A DNA stretch of 46,927 nt from contig JAQGDQ010001330.1 of the NCBI GenBank assembly GCA_030141605.1, positions 1-46,927 on the forward strand, written 5' to 3'. Each line of letters begins with the position of its first letter. Positions within the stretch are counted from its first letter, which is position 1. Below the pieces are notes generated by a model that searched no databases, was not told the DNA's origin, and was given only the letters and a program-made list of their open reading frames with translations. This DNA is from Tubiluchus corallicola. Lineage: Eukaryota > Priapulida > Priapulimorpha > Priapulimorphida > Tubiluchidae. Below, one piece after another: positions 33,793 through 44,659 of this stretch. The position numbers were made by a program, and so were the translations under genes.

Positions 33793-34619
33793 AATTGGTG
33801 TGTAGATTCACTAAAGTGTGCTTCTATCATTTTATTTGTTAAAGAATTAGCTATATTTGCAGACGTTCGCTTGCTCCACAAAATATTAATCACTAAACAA
33901 CCAACTTACATCTATAATCAGCTAAATTTCAGCTGTAATATGATTTCTCGCATCAGTAGACAGTCAAATTTACTTTATATTCTTACTGTAAAATCAAATT
34001 CTGGCACAGGGCGGTTCCTAGTCAGGGCAAGTAAACATTACAATCAATATGCAATCAAAACCGAATTAAATAAAATTAGAATAGTTGAAATATGTAAAAA
34101 GAAACTCAGGGAATTACTTATTAATAGTCATTAGTTACAATGTATTTTATTTTCCTTTGACTGTATCAAGTTTTATAATTATACTTTTATGCAATATTAA
34201 TTAGGATGGTCTTTATTTTTATATTGGTTATTTAATATTTTTACCTCCATGTATTGTAAACAATGCAAAGAAAAACCTCATGCATGTTTAATATAAAAAT
34301 AAATAAATTAACAAATAAATAGCTTAATAATTAATTTGAGAATTGTGAGTTCTTGGGGTAAAATATATAGTTAAGTGGTCACGATTTTCTTTGCTTACAG
34401 AAATTAAGCAGTGTGAAGCTAATCAGTAAATGGCAGGATTACCACCAAGTCATTTTTAAAAACTTACTTAGAAAAAAGACTCAAATTGCAAGTATTTATT
34501 GCATAGTAGCGTAACTTTGTAAGATCATGAGTGTGATTATATATTATTGTTGTAACCGTATTTTGAATATGAACTTTATATTTGGAATAAACAATAAATC
34601 AATCAATCAATCAATCAAT
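33793..34619 (+). mobile_element. 5'-truncated LINE with end of its RT protein
   Basis: The frame 33793-34134 (TAA, TGA or TAG-bounded, no ATG needed) reads LFVKELAIFADVRLLHKIL, TKQPTYIYNQLNF, RQSNLLYILTVKSNSGTGRF and LVRASKHYNQYAIK. This matches the pattern at the C-terminus of non-LTR reverse transcriptases (a helical hairpin, a Ser/Gly-Arg segment, then W/YN and a final basic helix). An untranslated AT-rich tail of about 450 bases follows, then aataaacaataaatc and an AATC repeat at 34596-34619. The catalytic part is absent, so the copy is dead. Confidence 0.65.
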
Positions 34620-36708
34620 GATCCAACTATATCTCTATCTTTCTTTCTTTCTGACCATACAACAAACATTTCATACATATATGGCACAGGTTATCATAAC
34701 CTACATGTAGCATGCAAATGTATTTTAGCTTTTCAGCTGTTATTTCATTATCCAACTATATCTCTGTCTTTCTTTCTTTCTGACCATACAACAAACACAT
34801 TTCATACATGTGTGGCACGGGTTATCATAACCTACATGTAGCATGCAAATGTATTTTAGCTTTTCAGCTGTTATTTCATTATCCAACTATACCTCTATGT
34901 TTCTTTCTTTCTGACCATACAACAAACACATTTCACACATGTATGGCACGGGTTATCATAACCTACATGTAGCATGCAAATGTATTTCAACTTTTCAGCT
35001 GTTATTTCATTATCCAACTATATCTCTATCTTTCTTTCTTTCTAAACATAAACAAACACATTTCATACATATATGGCACGGGTTACCATAACCAACATGT
35101 AGCATGCAAATGTATTTTAGCTTTTCAGGTGTTATTTCATTATCCAACTATATCTCTATCTTTCTTTCATGCTAACCATACAACAAACACATTTCACACA
35201 TGTATGGCACGGGTTATCATAACCTACATGTAGCATGCAAATGTATTTCAACTTTTCAGCTGTTATTTCATTATCCAACTATATCTCTATCTTTCTTTCT
35301 TTCTAAACATAAACAAACACATTTCATACATATATGGCACGGGTTACCATAACCAACATGTAGCATGCAAATGTATTTTAGCTTTTCAGCTGTTATTTCA
35401 CTATCCAACTATATCTCTGTCTTTCTTTCTTTCTGACCATACAACAAACACATTTCATACATGCATGGCACGGGTTATCATAACCTACATGTAGCATGCA
35501 AATGTATTTTAGCTTTTCAGCTGTTATTTCATTATCCAACTATATCTCTGTCTTTCTTTCTTTCTGACCATACAACAAACACATTTCATACATGTGTGGC
35601 ACGGGTTATCATAACCTACATGTAGCATGCAAATGTATTTTAGCTTTTCAGCTGTTATTTCATTATCCAACTATACCTCTATGTTTCTTTCTTTCTAACC
35701 ATACAACAAACACATTTCATACATGTATGGCACGGGTTATCATAACCTACATGTAGCATGCAAATGTATTTTAGCTTTTCAGCTGTTATTTCATTATCCA
35801 ACTATATCTCTGCCTTTCTTTCTTTCTAACCATAAACAAACACATTTCATACATATATGGCACGGGTTACCATAACCAACATGTAGCATGCAAATGTATT
35901 TTAGCTTTTCAGGTGTTATTTCATTATCCAACTATATCTCTATCTTTCTTTCTTTCTAACCATACAACAAACACATTTCATACATGTATGGCACGGGTTA
36001 TCATAACCTACATGTAGCATGCAAATGTATTTTAGCTTTTCAGCTGTTATTTCATTATCCAACTATATCTCTGCCTTTCTTTCTTTCTAACCATACAACA
36101 AACACATTTCATACATGTATGGCACGGGTTATCATAACCTACATGTAGCATGCAAATGTATTTTAGCTTTTCAGGTGTTATTTCATTATCCAACTATATC
36201 TCTATCTTTCTTTCTTTCTAACCATACAACAAACTCATTTCATACATGTATGGCACGGGTTATCATAACCTACATGTAGCATGCAAATGTATTTTAGCTT
36301 TTCAGCTGTTATTTCATTATCCAACTATATCTATGCCTTTCTTTCTTTCTAACCATACAACAAACACATTTCATACATATATGGCACGGGTTCCCATAAC
36401 CTACATGTAGCATGCAAATGTATTTTAGCTTTTCAGCTGTTATTTCATTATCCAACTATATCTCTGCCTTTCTTTCTTTCTAACCATACAACAAACACAT
36501 TTCATACATATATGGCACGGGTTACCATAACCAACATGTAGCATGCAAATGTATTTTAGCTTTTCAGGTGTTACTTCATTATCCAACTATATCTATGCCT
36601 TTCTTTCTTTCTAACCATACAACAAACACATTCATACATGTATGGCTCGGGTTCCCATAACCTACATGTAGCATGATCATGTATTTTAGCTTTTCAGCTG
36701 TTATTTGA
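34620..36708. repeat. 131-bp minisatellite, about 16 units
   Basis: Landmarks per unit are atccaactatatctctatct, tttctttctttct, accatacaacaaacacattt, ggcacgggttatcataacct and acatgtagcatgcaaatgta. It starts right after the AATC tail of the LINE. Variants such as gttaccataaccaac recur periodically, so a higher-order structure is likely. Confidence 0.97.
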
Positions 36709-37124
36709 TCATTAGAGACATTAAATGAACATTCACAATAGATCAGTGTGACTTGACAAGTGTGAATGCATCACTACAATGTTTTCAGTGTCATTAATCA
36801 TTCCTTTTCTGCCACTACCAGTGGTAGAATAAATTATCACGTTTCTACTGTATAGTACGTGTTCAGCATTAAATATTAATTTGCTCAAATGTTTTAAAAT
36901 ATTAAAGTCTTTTCATTAGTTGTCAACTAAAATTGACACATAAATAATGGTAAGTGGATTTCTCTGACGGGTACAGATGGAGCTAAATTACTGCATACGA
37001 TAGCAAGAAATTGTTAAACTATAAAAAATAATCTTGCTTCGAATTTATTGAAAATATAACTCATTAATAAACTCCGTCTGATCAAAGTACAATGCTTTTC
37101 TGCCAATAATTTAATAATTTGTGT
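36709..37124. other. No firm feature
   Basis: AT-rich spacer between the 131-bp array and the SINE. Confidence 0.3.
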
Positions 37125-37365
37125 CTGAGTTGGGTGCTTGACTGAGTGGTCTAGATTTCAGACTGCAACCGCGCAGTCTTGAGTTCGATACTACAGGCTG
37201 CAGACTTGATATATACCATACATGTTATTTGTTATTTGTGGTTTGCGCCCTTACCTGCATTGTTGTAAGTGAAAGTCGCTAAACAGCCATTGGTGCTAAT
37301 GTTATCTGTTAAATGAGCGAAGGTAAATAGGTGTTGTGTTTGTCTTTTCAATAAAAAAAGTGGCT
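37125..37365 (+). mobile_element. tRNA-derived SINE, copy 2
   Basis: A box tgactgagtgg (37139-37149) and B box gagttcgatac (37181-37191) have tRNA-like spacing, followed by a body shared with 13165-13405 (tgcattgttgtaagtgaaag, tcgctaaa, ggtgctaatgtt, aaatgagcgaaggtaaat) and an A-rich end. The head does not fold into a full tRNA cloverleaf with an acceptor stem that I can see, so it is not called a tRNA gene. Confidence 0.75.
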
Positions 37366-37627
37366 TTTTAAAAGTACAACATCAATAGTAAAAAAGCTTG
37401 CAAGAAGTCAGCAAGGCTGGGTGTACCAAAATCACACAGTGAATGTGCAAAAAAGTTATACGGCGAGCAAGCAAACAGACAGACTCGTCAGTATTATGAG
37501 ATCTTTCAAATGACCATGGTATTCGACGCAGATTAACCTTGCTAACTAGTTAGGATGATAAACATATTGATAAATCACAGAAGATTTAGAGTGTAAAAAT
37601 TTTGGTTTAACTCCGGTTTTGTTGCAG
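37366..37627. other. Spacer ending in an acceptor-like site
   Basis: The stretch ends ttaactccggttttgttgcag at 37627, a plausible 3' splice site for the next frame. Confidence 0.35.
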
Positions 37628-38236
37628 TACGGTCACTTTTCAACCTTTCTGTGCAGTCCAAATATGATTCTAGTATATCTCGTCTTGATAAGGTTTTTGC
37701 ACTGCTGCGTCTTTGAAAGCCGGAAAATATGGGTGCAACACCTGGGTGGTCAAAAAGCCTGTTTAGTTGCAAAGTTATGCAGTAGAAGGTGGTCCAGAAA
37801 ATGGATAGGTGGCACTGGCAGATTTCAACTATCCCAGTGTATGTCTTTCTATCTCTTTGAGGTGGCTAAGACACCAGTGTTTCAACTATCCCAGTGTCTG
37901 TCTTTTTATCTCTTTGAGATGGGTAAGACACCAGTGTTTCAACTATCCCAGTGTCTGTCTTTTTATCTCTTTGAGATGGACAAAACACCAGTCTTGCCAC
38001 ATCGACCTACATTAACTGCCAAACTGTTTAAAATGTTACAGAACATGAACTGTTTGCTTCAAGTTGGAGAGCGCGGCAGTCAATTTACAGCCAACGTCAA
38101 TCTTAGAGAAACACTATTGATAAATGCAGCGCCGAGTTTGTTGAGAAAGAGGAGCAGAAAGAAAGCAGAGGATCCTACGCAGCTTAATCAGCAAACATCG
38201 CAGGCAGAAGCTTCGATCGAGTTAACCGAAGACTGA
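37628..38236 (+). CDS. Hypothetical last exon with 19-residue repeats
   Basis: Open for 202 codons after the acceptor at 37627 to TGA at 38234-38236, with AATAAA at 38386-38391, as expected of a terminal exon. There is no ATG at its start, so the 5' part would be elsewhere. The middle holds three 57-bp units (37825-37990) encoding KTPVFQLSQCLSFYLFEMG-type repeats. The C-terminal 80 residues (LTAKLFKMLQNMNCLLQVGE, LLRKRSRKKAEDPTQLNQQ) are helical and charged and look like true protein. The repeat units contain GTAAGA and tatcccag, so alternative micro-splicing cannot be excluded. No family is recognised. Confidence 0.35.
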   Translation, partial: YGHFSTFLCSPNMILVYLVLIRFLHCCVFESRKIWVQHLGGQKACLVAKLCSRRWSRKWIGGTGRFQLSQCMSFYLFEVAKTPVFQLSQCLSFYLFEMGKTPVFQLSQCLSFYLFEMDKTPVLPHRPTLTAKLFKMLQNMNCLLQVGERGSQFTANVNLRETLLINAAPSLLRKRSRKKAEDPTQLNQQTSQAEASIELTED

Positions 38237-39279
38237 TGGGGTGGGCACACCGCTAATTTCTCAATCACCACACATGGGCAAACAAGAGCAGACTGACAGT
38301 GATTTTAGCAACTGTTTGCCAAGATGCTGGCACTCACAAGAGGAATTTCCAGCTTTACGTCAGCTGCCATCTTTTGAAGTGAAAGAATAAACAGACGAAG
38401 TTTTTCTGCTGATAATGAAGGGCAGGCTAGAAGAATGAGTAAATTTTGCTAGACTTTGGCAGCCAGCAAACCGTTACTGCAGATTAAACATTTGGGTAAA
38501 TACTTTCAACAGTGCACAGAGATGTGTGCTCGTGTGATTTAGGGGTGAATGTACACTACCTTCTGATTATCTTACAAAGAAATTTTGTTAGATTAATGGA
38601 TAATCTCAAGCAGAATCACCATGTGAGCCTCTTGTCATATAAACATCCTCTAGTTATTTGTTATCTCATTCGCAACCTCACTTTTTTCTCATTATTTTCT
38701 TTAATGTGCAACTTAAACAAACATCTTCCATCGCGATTCTGTTTTTAACTCGTTCTCTCTCTATCTACCTATTTCCTTACCTGCATTTTCAAACACCACA
38801 TACCTGGGATGTTTTACGCATTTACTTCTGAAGTACCCCACTTACATACTTGAATATTCAAGCTTATGATTTGATTCTACATTGTTACTGTTGTTTAAAT
38901 GTACGTAATTATATGGTTACAATAAATTTAAAAAAACTTGAACACCAATCGAATTTTAGGATTTCGAATTCGATCTTCGAAATTTCAATTTTGCGTTCAA
39001 ATCCAGCATTAAAAAACTTTTCAAGCAAATTTCACCTCAGTAATAAATATAATAATATTATCTTCATAATAGGAAAAACCTTGAAATAGCTTTCAGTTGC
39101 TAAAGAAATTACAGAAAACCTCCATGATTTTATTACATTCACAAACATCCAAGACAAACTATGTTGATTATATGATATTTCAAGCATTTTAATAATTAAT
39201 GAGAAATGTTAATTCAAATACTGACCTATAAGAAGCTTTTAAAAAACTTTCAATATTCACCCCAATGCAAGTTAATTTA
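38237..39279. other. No firm gene
   Basis: After the AATAAA the sequence is AT-rich. At about 38940-39010 ATTCGAA motifs resemble the hAT-like MITE family, but the ends are not clear. Confidence 0.3.
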
Positions 39280-39660
39280 TTAAAGGAAAGAACAAGTCAC
39301 TCAGTATGTTGGGTTTATTTCGCTTAAACTTAGAAAAATATAACAAAGAAATTTGCAAAGAACTGCCTATAAAGCATAAAATTAAAATGTATCACCTCTG
39401 AATAGAAATTCTTAGGTGTGGTGGTTACCGTCATTCACTTGAAAATCATGACGTAACTGGGAGACTTCGTGACTTTTCGTAAGCGCATCGTGGCTTTCCG
39501 TAAGCGTGCCCTGCTTAAACTAATTCAAACTGCTAGAGTTTACCTAATGTTCACTCAATAATATTACAAAATCAGCTATCTAATTTTTTGTTATACTTTT
39601 GATGAAGATTGACAGTGCGATATTTTTCTTCAAGACGAATGACGTCACTGGAAGACGAAT
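39280..39660 (+). mobile_element. Dispersed element family T, copy 2
   Basis: Begins TTAAAGGAAAGAACAAGTCA (the same terminus as the inverted copy ending at 43112) and continues with the shared blocks actgcctataaagcataaa, ggtgtggtggttaccgtcat, ggagacttcgtgacttttcg and ttcttcaagacgaatgacgt. The other terminus is not defined. Confidence 0.6.
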
Positions 39661-40255
39661 GGGCATTGAAAATGGAAGCGCTCAAGCATGAAGTGATCGC
39701 GACTTTAAAGTGATTTTACTAATTACACGAGGCGCTTATTGAAGTTTTATTACAAAATCCTTCTGACATTTTTCGCAAACATTGAAATAGACGTTACCTC
39801 CTAGAAGACTTGACTTTTCTTTTAAAAATCTTACTGATCAAACAGAACGAATATATGCAAGAATGCTGATCAAAATGTCCAGACCAATATTAAAATATCG
39901 GTTTGACTCCTGCATTCTAGGAAACGGATGCCGGGAATTTCCACCCAAAATTTAATCGTGACTGATCAAACAGCGGTGATGAAATGATGAAAAACTAATA
40001 ATTATGCAGGAAAACATGCACACTTAATTAAAACTATCGATTAGCAATACGGCCTGTGCAAATAATCGTTACGATGCTCAACTTTGATTGTGCACAAATG
40101 GACAGCGGAGTAAAAACACAGGAAAACGAAGAAAGATCTGTCTGTATGGCGGATGTGATCAGAGATGGTTGCCAATTCTACGAAAGCCTATTGTTCGCAT
40201 CACTTTACAAACTTAATGTGTTTATTTATGCAAAATCAAACAAATGATGTTCTGT
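39661..40255. other. No firm gene
   Basis: A 49-codon ATG frame at 40098-40247 (ERSVCMADVIRDGCQFYESL) is protein-like but too short and has a weak start context. The remainder is AT-rich. Confidence 0.25.
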
Positions 40256-40625
40256 AATAAACCTTTTTACAGGTCCAGCGATTGATGATGATCGTGAAAA
40301 GGTCAAAGGTTAAGTGTACTAGAAAACACATTTGTGTACACGTGACAACACCTCACAGCCTATACTGTTGTAATAGTAACAGCTTTAACAGTTAACTAGA
40401 ACCTTACCTAGTTCATTTTTTCTTGTTCCCAAGCAAGATCCTGCTAGTAAATCACTCTATGCACAGACTAATGCATAATTAAGTAAAGTCCACGTAAAAC
40501 AACATAAGTTACTGAACCGATGTAGCATACAGTTTTGCTTTACCTACATGTGAGTGACGGCAGTACTTAAAACGTTACTGCAAAACACGTAACGTTTGAC
40601 CTACAGTAACTACCAAACTTGCTAC
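40256..40625 (+). mobile_element. MITE family M, near full-length, right end decayed
   Basis: Starts aataaacctttttacaggtc, then gcgattgatgatgatcgtga, aaaggtcaaaggttaagtgt, cattttttcttgttcccaag and taaagtccacgtaaaacaac. The right terminal repeat is no longer recognisable. Confidence 0.65.
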
Positions 40626-40679
40626 AATGCCAACTTCTTTGTAGTCCCATTTTTGTACTTTCATATATACGGCCTAAAG

Positions 40680-41350
40680 AAGTTTAATAGAAATTTGATG
40701 CTATAGCAAGAGTAAATTTATTTAACTTCATAACTGAATACAATAGTTAAGAAGCTAGACAGATTACACAGACAAAAACGAGCAGAGGTGACGAAAGACC
40801 ATGCAGTCACCTCTAATTAGATGTTAGTAACATTAACATTGTACTAGTTTCAATTAATCGAAGTCATAATTACATTAATTCATAAAAATAAAAATGCAAA
40901 CATGTCTATATACATACATTACCTACCACTACCTTAAACTTATAAACCTACACACATACTTTTGCATACTTACACTAAAAATGAGAACAGATTATAGAAT
41001 GATGGTAATAAAAATAATGAGTAAAATACTACAGTCTTAACATAAATTTATGGGAGGTAAATCAACGACATTAAAGGAATCAAAATGAAGAATGAATTAT
41101 AGAATAATTTAGAATATTTAATTAAAGTTCTTTTTAGTAAGTGTACAACAAATTTTACATTAGGAAAATGATGTTTAGAAATTGTAAGTTATCCACTATA
41201 TGACTGAAATAATTTATTTCTATATTTTGATACTGGTGTTTTAATAGAGGTAAAGAATTTTATACCTGGGTTTAGGGAGTTCCATAAAATAGTTTCACAG
41301 TGTTCTATTGTGCAGAAACCTTGATTAGTAATGCAGCTAATTACTATGAA
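40680..41350 (-). mobile_element. 5'-truncated LINE, minus strand, with RT C-terminus
   Basis: The minus frame from 41350 to the stop at 41189 reads TNQGFCTIEHCETILWNSL, NPGIKFFTSIKTPVSKYR, NKLFQSYSG. LWNSL followed by a run to a basic helix is the signature end of CR1/L2-like reverse transcriptases. The 3' UTR carries a 9-bp stem (plus 40784-40792 and 40806-40814) and an AATAAATTTACT near the end. The catalytic domain is missing. Confidence 0.65.
40784..40814 (-). other. Stem-loop in LINE 3' UTR
   Basis: AGAGGTGAC pairs perfectly with GTCACCTCT around a 13-base loop. On the element strand the 3' loop side reads GTCTTTCGTCACC, the same as in the LINE tail at 30214-30251 apart from one stem change. 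Such hairpins serve in reverse-transcriptase recognition in several LINE clades. That function is inferred here. Confidence 0.6.
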
Positions 41351-41479
41351 TTAGTGTGAAACTAGTGTTTCTTATACAAAATCTAGCATTGAATAAGCCA
41401 CTTTAATACACATGGTTACAGTAGAAGTATAAGGATAATAACAATGTTATAAGATGAGTCAAATGCTGGTGAAATTTGT
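41351..41479. other. Spacer
   Basis: AT-rich. May still belong to the 5' side of the truncated LINE. Confidence 0.25.
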
Positions 41480-42160
41480 CAGCTACATTTGCATTATATC
41501 ATCTTTCAAGTCATTCAGAAAAAATTCTACATAAGGTCATCCATCCATGCACTGATCAGGCTTGGCATTGCTTAATTTCGCTCGCTATCGCACATTACCA
41601 AACTGTTGCCCTTGATACTCTTATATTATATCATTCTTCAAGCCATTCAGAGGTAACTTTACATGGGGTCATCCATCCATGTACAGATCAGGCTTGGCAC
41701 TGCTTAATTTTGCTTGCTATCGCACATTACCAAACTGTTCCCCTTGCTAATTTTGCATTATATTATCCTTCAAGCCATTCAGAGGTAATTTTACATAGGG
41801 TCATCCATCCATGTACTGATCAGGCTTGGCACTGCTTAATTTTGCTTGCTATTGCACATTGCCAAACTGTTCCCCTTGCTACTTTTACATTATATCATTC
41901 TTCAAGCCATTCAGAGGTAACTTTACATGGGGTCATCCATCCATGTACTGACCAGGCTTGGCACTGCTTAATTTTAGTTGCTAGCACAAATTGCCAAACT
42001 GTTCCCCTGGCTAATTTTACATTATATCATTCTTCAAGCCATTCAGAGGTAACTTTACACGGGGTCATTCATCCATGTACTGACCAGGCTTGGCGCTGCT
42101 TAATTTTGGTTGCTAGCACAAATTGCCAAACTGTTCCCCTTGCACCAAAGGGCATATGTG
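41480..42160. repeat. 132-bp minisatellite, five units, open in one frame
   Basis: Units begin at about 41507, 41639, 41771, 41903 and 42035 (cattcagaggtaactttaca, tcatccatccatgtactgat, caggcttggcactgctta). The plus frame 41476-42180 is open through all units and gives 44-residue repeats with VIHPCTDQAWHCLI, but it has no ATG and is closed upstream by TGA at 41470. I treat it as a tandem repeat, with a repeat protein exon as a weak alternative. Confidence 0.9.
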
Positions 42161-42251
42161 AAGCCTGCAGTTCATACTGAGCAGAAAAAAACAATTATTT
42201 ACCACAAACTATTAAGAAACAAACAATTACCCATCAGAAGACAGATGGACA

Positions 42252-42680
42252 ATGTCCGTGGTAAGTAATACTCTAGCGGATATCCAGAACGTCGTATTCC
42301 AGACCATTCCATATACCAATAACGATGTTAATCTTCCTAGTATCTCCCAAGATGAAACAATAAGAGAATGTAAATTGCCGAATGAAAATTGTTACGGTAC
42401 GACAATTCCCCGAGCGTAAGTAAATAATAAACGACTAATAGCTTGACCTAGCAAAGACATTATAAAATGTAACAGATGCTCCAAGAACAATAGACTCCGT
42501 TCCTCAAGAGATAACGGCCAATTAGTACGAGGACCGGCGACCGAAAAAGTAATCGAGCTCATACTCGCACGGGAGTTGAACCAGCTGCCCAAAATTGCAA
42601 ACTTGAGTAGAGTTGAATCAACAACTGCAAATTTCACGGCTATTTTTAACATCTGCGACACAAAGTTTCTACAAATTTAA
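42252..42680 (+). CDS. Hypothetical two-exon gene with a 36-nt intron
   Basis: Exon a (ATG 42252 to 42415) reads SNTLADIQNVVFQTIPYTN and LPSISQDETIRECKLPNEN. It ends at GC|GTAAGT. Exon b (42452-42680) follows cgactaatagcttgacctag, which has a CTAAT branch site, and reads KDIIKCNRCSKNNRLRSS, EKVIELILARELNQLPKIAN, TANFTAIFNICDTKFLQI before TAA. Removing 42416-42451 keeps the frame and gives 130 residues. CNRC hints at a metal-binding knuckle, but no family is recognised. The gene is short, follows the 132-bp array, and the intron is unusually small, so a frameshifted pseudogene is the main alternative. Confidence 0.35.
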
Positions 42681-42699
42681 TGTTCCTAGCTTACTAAAA

Positions 42700-43112
42700 C
42701 ACACGTGAAAAAATAATTTTCATTTTATTGAAGTTTAGAATCCCCGTGCTCACACATCATTCGTCTTGAAGAAAAGTAGCGCGCTGTCAATCTTCATCAA
42801 AAGTATAAGTTTTTACAAAAATTAGATAGTTAAGTTTGCAATATTTTTACGTGAACATTGGGTAAGCTGCAAAAGTATGAATTAGTTTAAGCAGCGCGCG
42901 CTTACGGAAACTCACGAAGTCTCCCAGTTATGTCACGATTTTCAAGATGGCGGCAACCACCACGCCTGAAAATTTCTATTCAGAGGTAGTATATTTTAAA
43001 TTCATGCTTTATAGGCAGTTCTTTGCAAATTTCTTTGTCATTTTTTTCTAAGTTTAAGTGAAATAACAGTAGAAAAAAACCCACATACTAAGTGACTTGT
43101 TCTTTCCTTTAA
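42700..43112 (-). mobile_element. Dispersed element family T, copy 3 (inverted)
   Basis: The reverse complement begins TTAAAGGAAAGAACAAGTCA at 43112 and carries the same blocks as 39280-39660 (caggcgtggtggttgccgcc, atagaaattttc, cttcaagacgaatgatg). The distal end near 42700 is uncertain. Confidence 0.6.
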
Positions 43113-43459
43113 GCGAAGTATGACTGAAAGATGTTCGCTTGTTTTGCAACTCAAACAGAGAATCTGTATCTCAGGTGAGAAATAAACTTGTTTTTCCACA
43201 TAAATAAAAGTCACTTACCCCATTCGATTGGTGACGATCGAATCATGTCAACCATTGATAGACTCCACGGAATATCACATATACTCGCTACGCCTGAAAC
43301 TTCAAGCGTCGGCTGAAATGACTCAGTCAAGTATCATAAACTTAAAGAGACTCGTAAAAAACGGCTAGAGAAGAAGAATAAAGAATAAAGAATAAGGACT
43401 ATAATCAATAAACTGCAAAAACATCTTCATCTAAACATTGTACCTAAACAAAACGTTTG
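43113..43459. other. No firm feature
   Basis: Mixed AT-rich sequence between two mobile elements. A short aagaataaagaataaag repeat lies at about 43372-43392. Confidence 0.3.
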
Positions 43460-44087
43460 TTAAAGCAAAACCGGATCCAATATTAAACTGCAGGTCAAAA
43501 CAATCTACTCTTTAAAATATTGAAAGAAACATACTATCTTTTCAAAACTGACTAACGTGAAAGTATTATTACTGCAAAAACACAATTTCAAGTTTGCACC
43601 ACTGGTTCTTCACTGTGAGAAGCATTTCGCCATTCATTAGTTAGACGGGCACTAGCGTCTACATTTCGAAAACGTATAGCACAAAAAACAAAAAACAGAT
43701 GCTGTACCTCTCAGTTTAGATGTGTTAGATTGTGACGAACTACACACGTTCGACAGCTCATGCGTGAGCACAGCGGTAAAATTAAAATTTGAATTTTTAT
43801 CTTGAAACTTACCTAGTTTTAGTACAACACACTGAATATCTTACAGTAGCACTGTACTTGAATTTTCTCTTTCACAAACACGTACAACACGCCCGTGGAA
43901 TGTTTTTGCTGTTTAAAATTATGTTAGTTGGTGATGTCTTCAAAAGTTGGGCTCGCCTGCCGTTAATTACGTTTTTAGTCTACTATTCAATTATCAAAAA
44001 TGCTTTTGCAGTATCAATCGTGTTGAAATGTATGCTTTTTATTGGCCCTGAAAATGGCTCGTAGTATATGAAAAATTAATCTTCCTT
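43460..44087 (+). mobile_element. Half copy of the 21-kb foldback element
   Basis: From TTAAAGCAAAACCGGATC through cgttaattacg and the spacer (attatcaaaaatgcttttgc, gtgttgaaatgtatgctttt) it follows the left arm and centre of 21168-22231, but the right arm is absent. A 91-codon frame (43789-44064) has its counterpart at 21511-21759 but is not conserved as protein. Confidence 0.65.
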
Positions 44088-44166
44088 TACACAATCAATA
44101 CACAAAAAAGAAATATATTTTGCTAAAAATATTAAGCTGTGCAAAATATCTACAGAGTGTGTTTAC

Positions 44167-44533
44167 TAGCGGTGAACATGTTATTATTATTATATCTATT
44201 AGAAAGCAAATTTGAACCGAATTGAGTTTTTCACTTCAGAACTCGAATCAAACCGAACTTCTATAAAATTTTGAATACGAATCTAAAGATCTCTCACTAA
44301 ATTTTCGAATGACTAACAAAAGCTGTCTCACAAAGATCTTGCATATTGCTTAATTTTATTCCACAGTAAAAACACTAATAATTCGTTAAAAAAATTTGCT
44401 GATTTCATGACATTTCAAACATTTTAATGGGAAAGAACGTATTCAGCTGAATTATTTCAATCCAGGTTTAAATTAATTCAAATTAAAAAAAGGCGTTCGA
44501 ATGGAATTTCAAAATTCGATGTTCACACTGTCG
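44167..44533 (+). mobile_element. hAT-like MITE, copy 3
   Basis: Inverted ends tagcggtgaacatg and gatgttcacactgtcg enclose a body sharing ttgcatattgcttaatttta, ccacagtaaaaacactaata and ATTCGAA motifs with the GNAT intron copy. The ends are more diverged and no clear target duplication is seen. Confidence 0.5.
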
Positions 44534-44659
44534 TTGATGTTTCTACTTTTGATAAAATTGTAGCTTGCAGGTGATGACCCTAATGCTAATGAGCAGCAGA
44601 GGAAGACAGTCAATATTAACAAGATAGAAATTAGGAATTTTGGATTTGCTACATTTCAT

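Noticed and set aside
37130-37200. tRNA gene
   Set aside because: A and B boxes are present, but no full cloverleaf or acceptor stem is seen, and the body is shared with another SINE copy.
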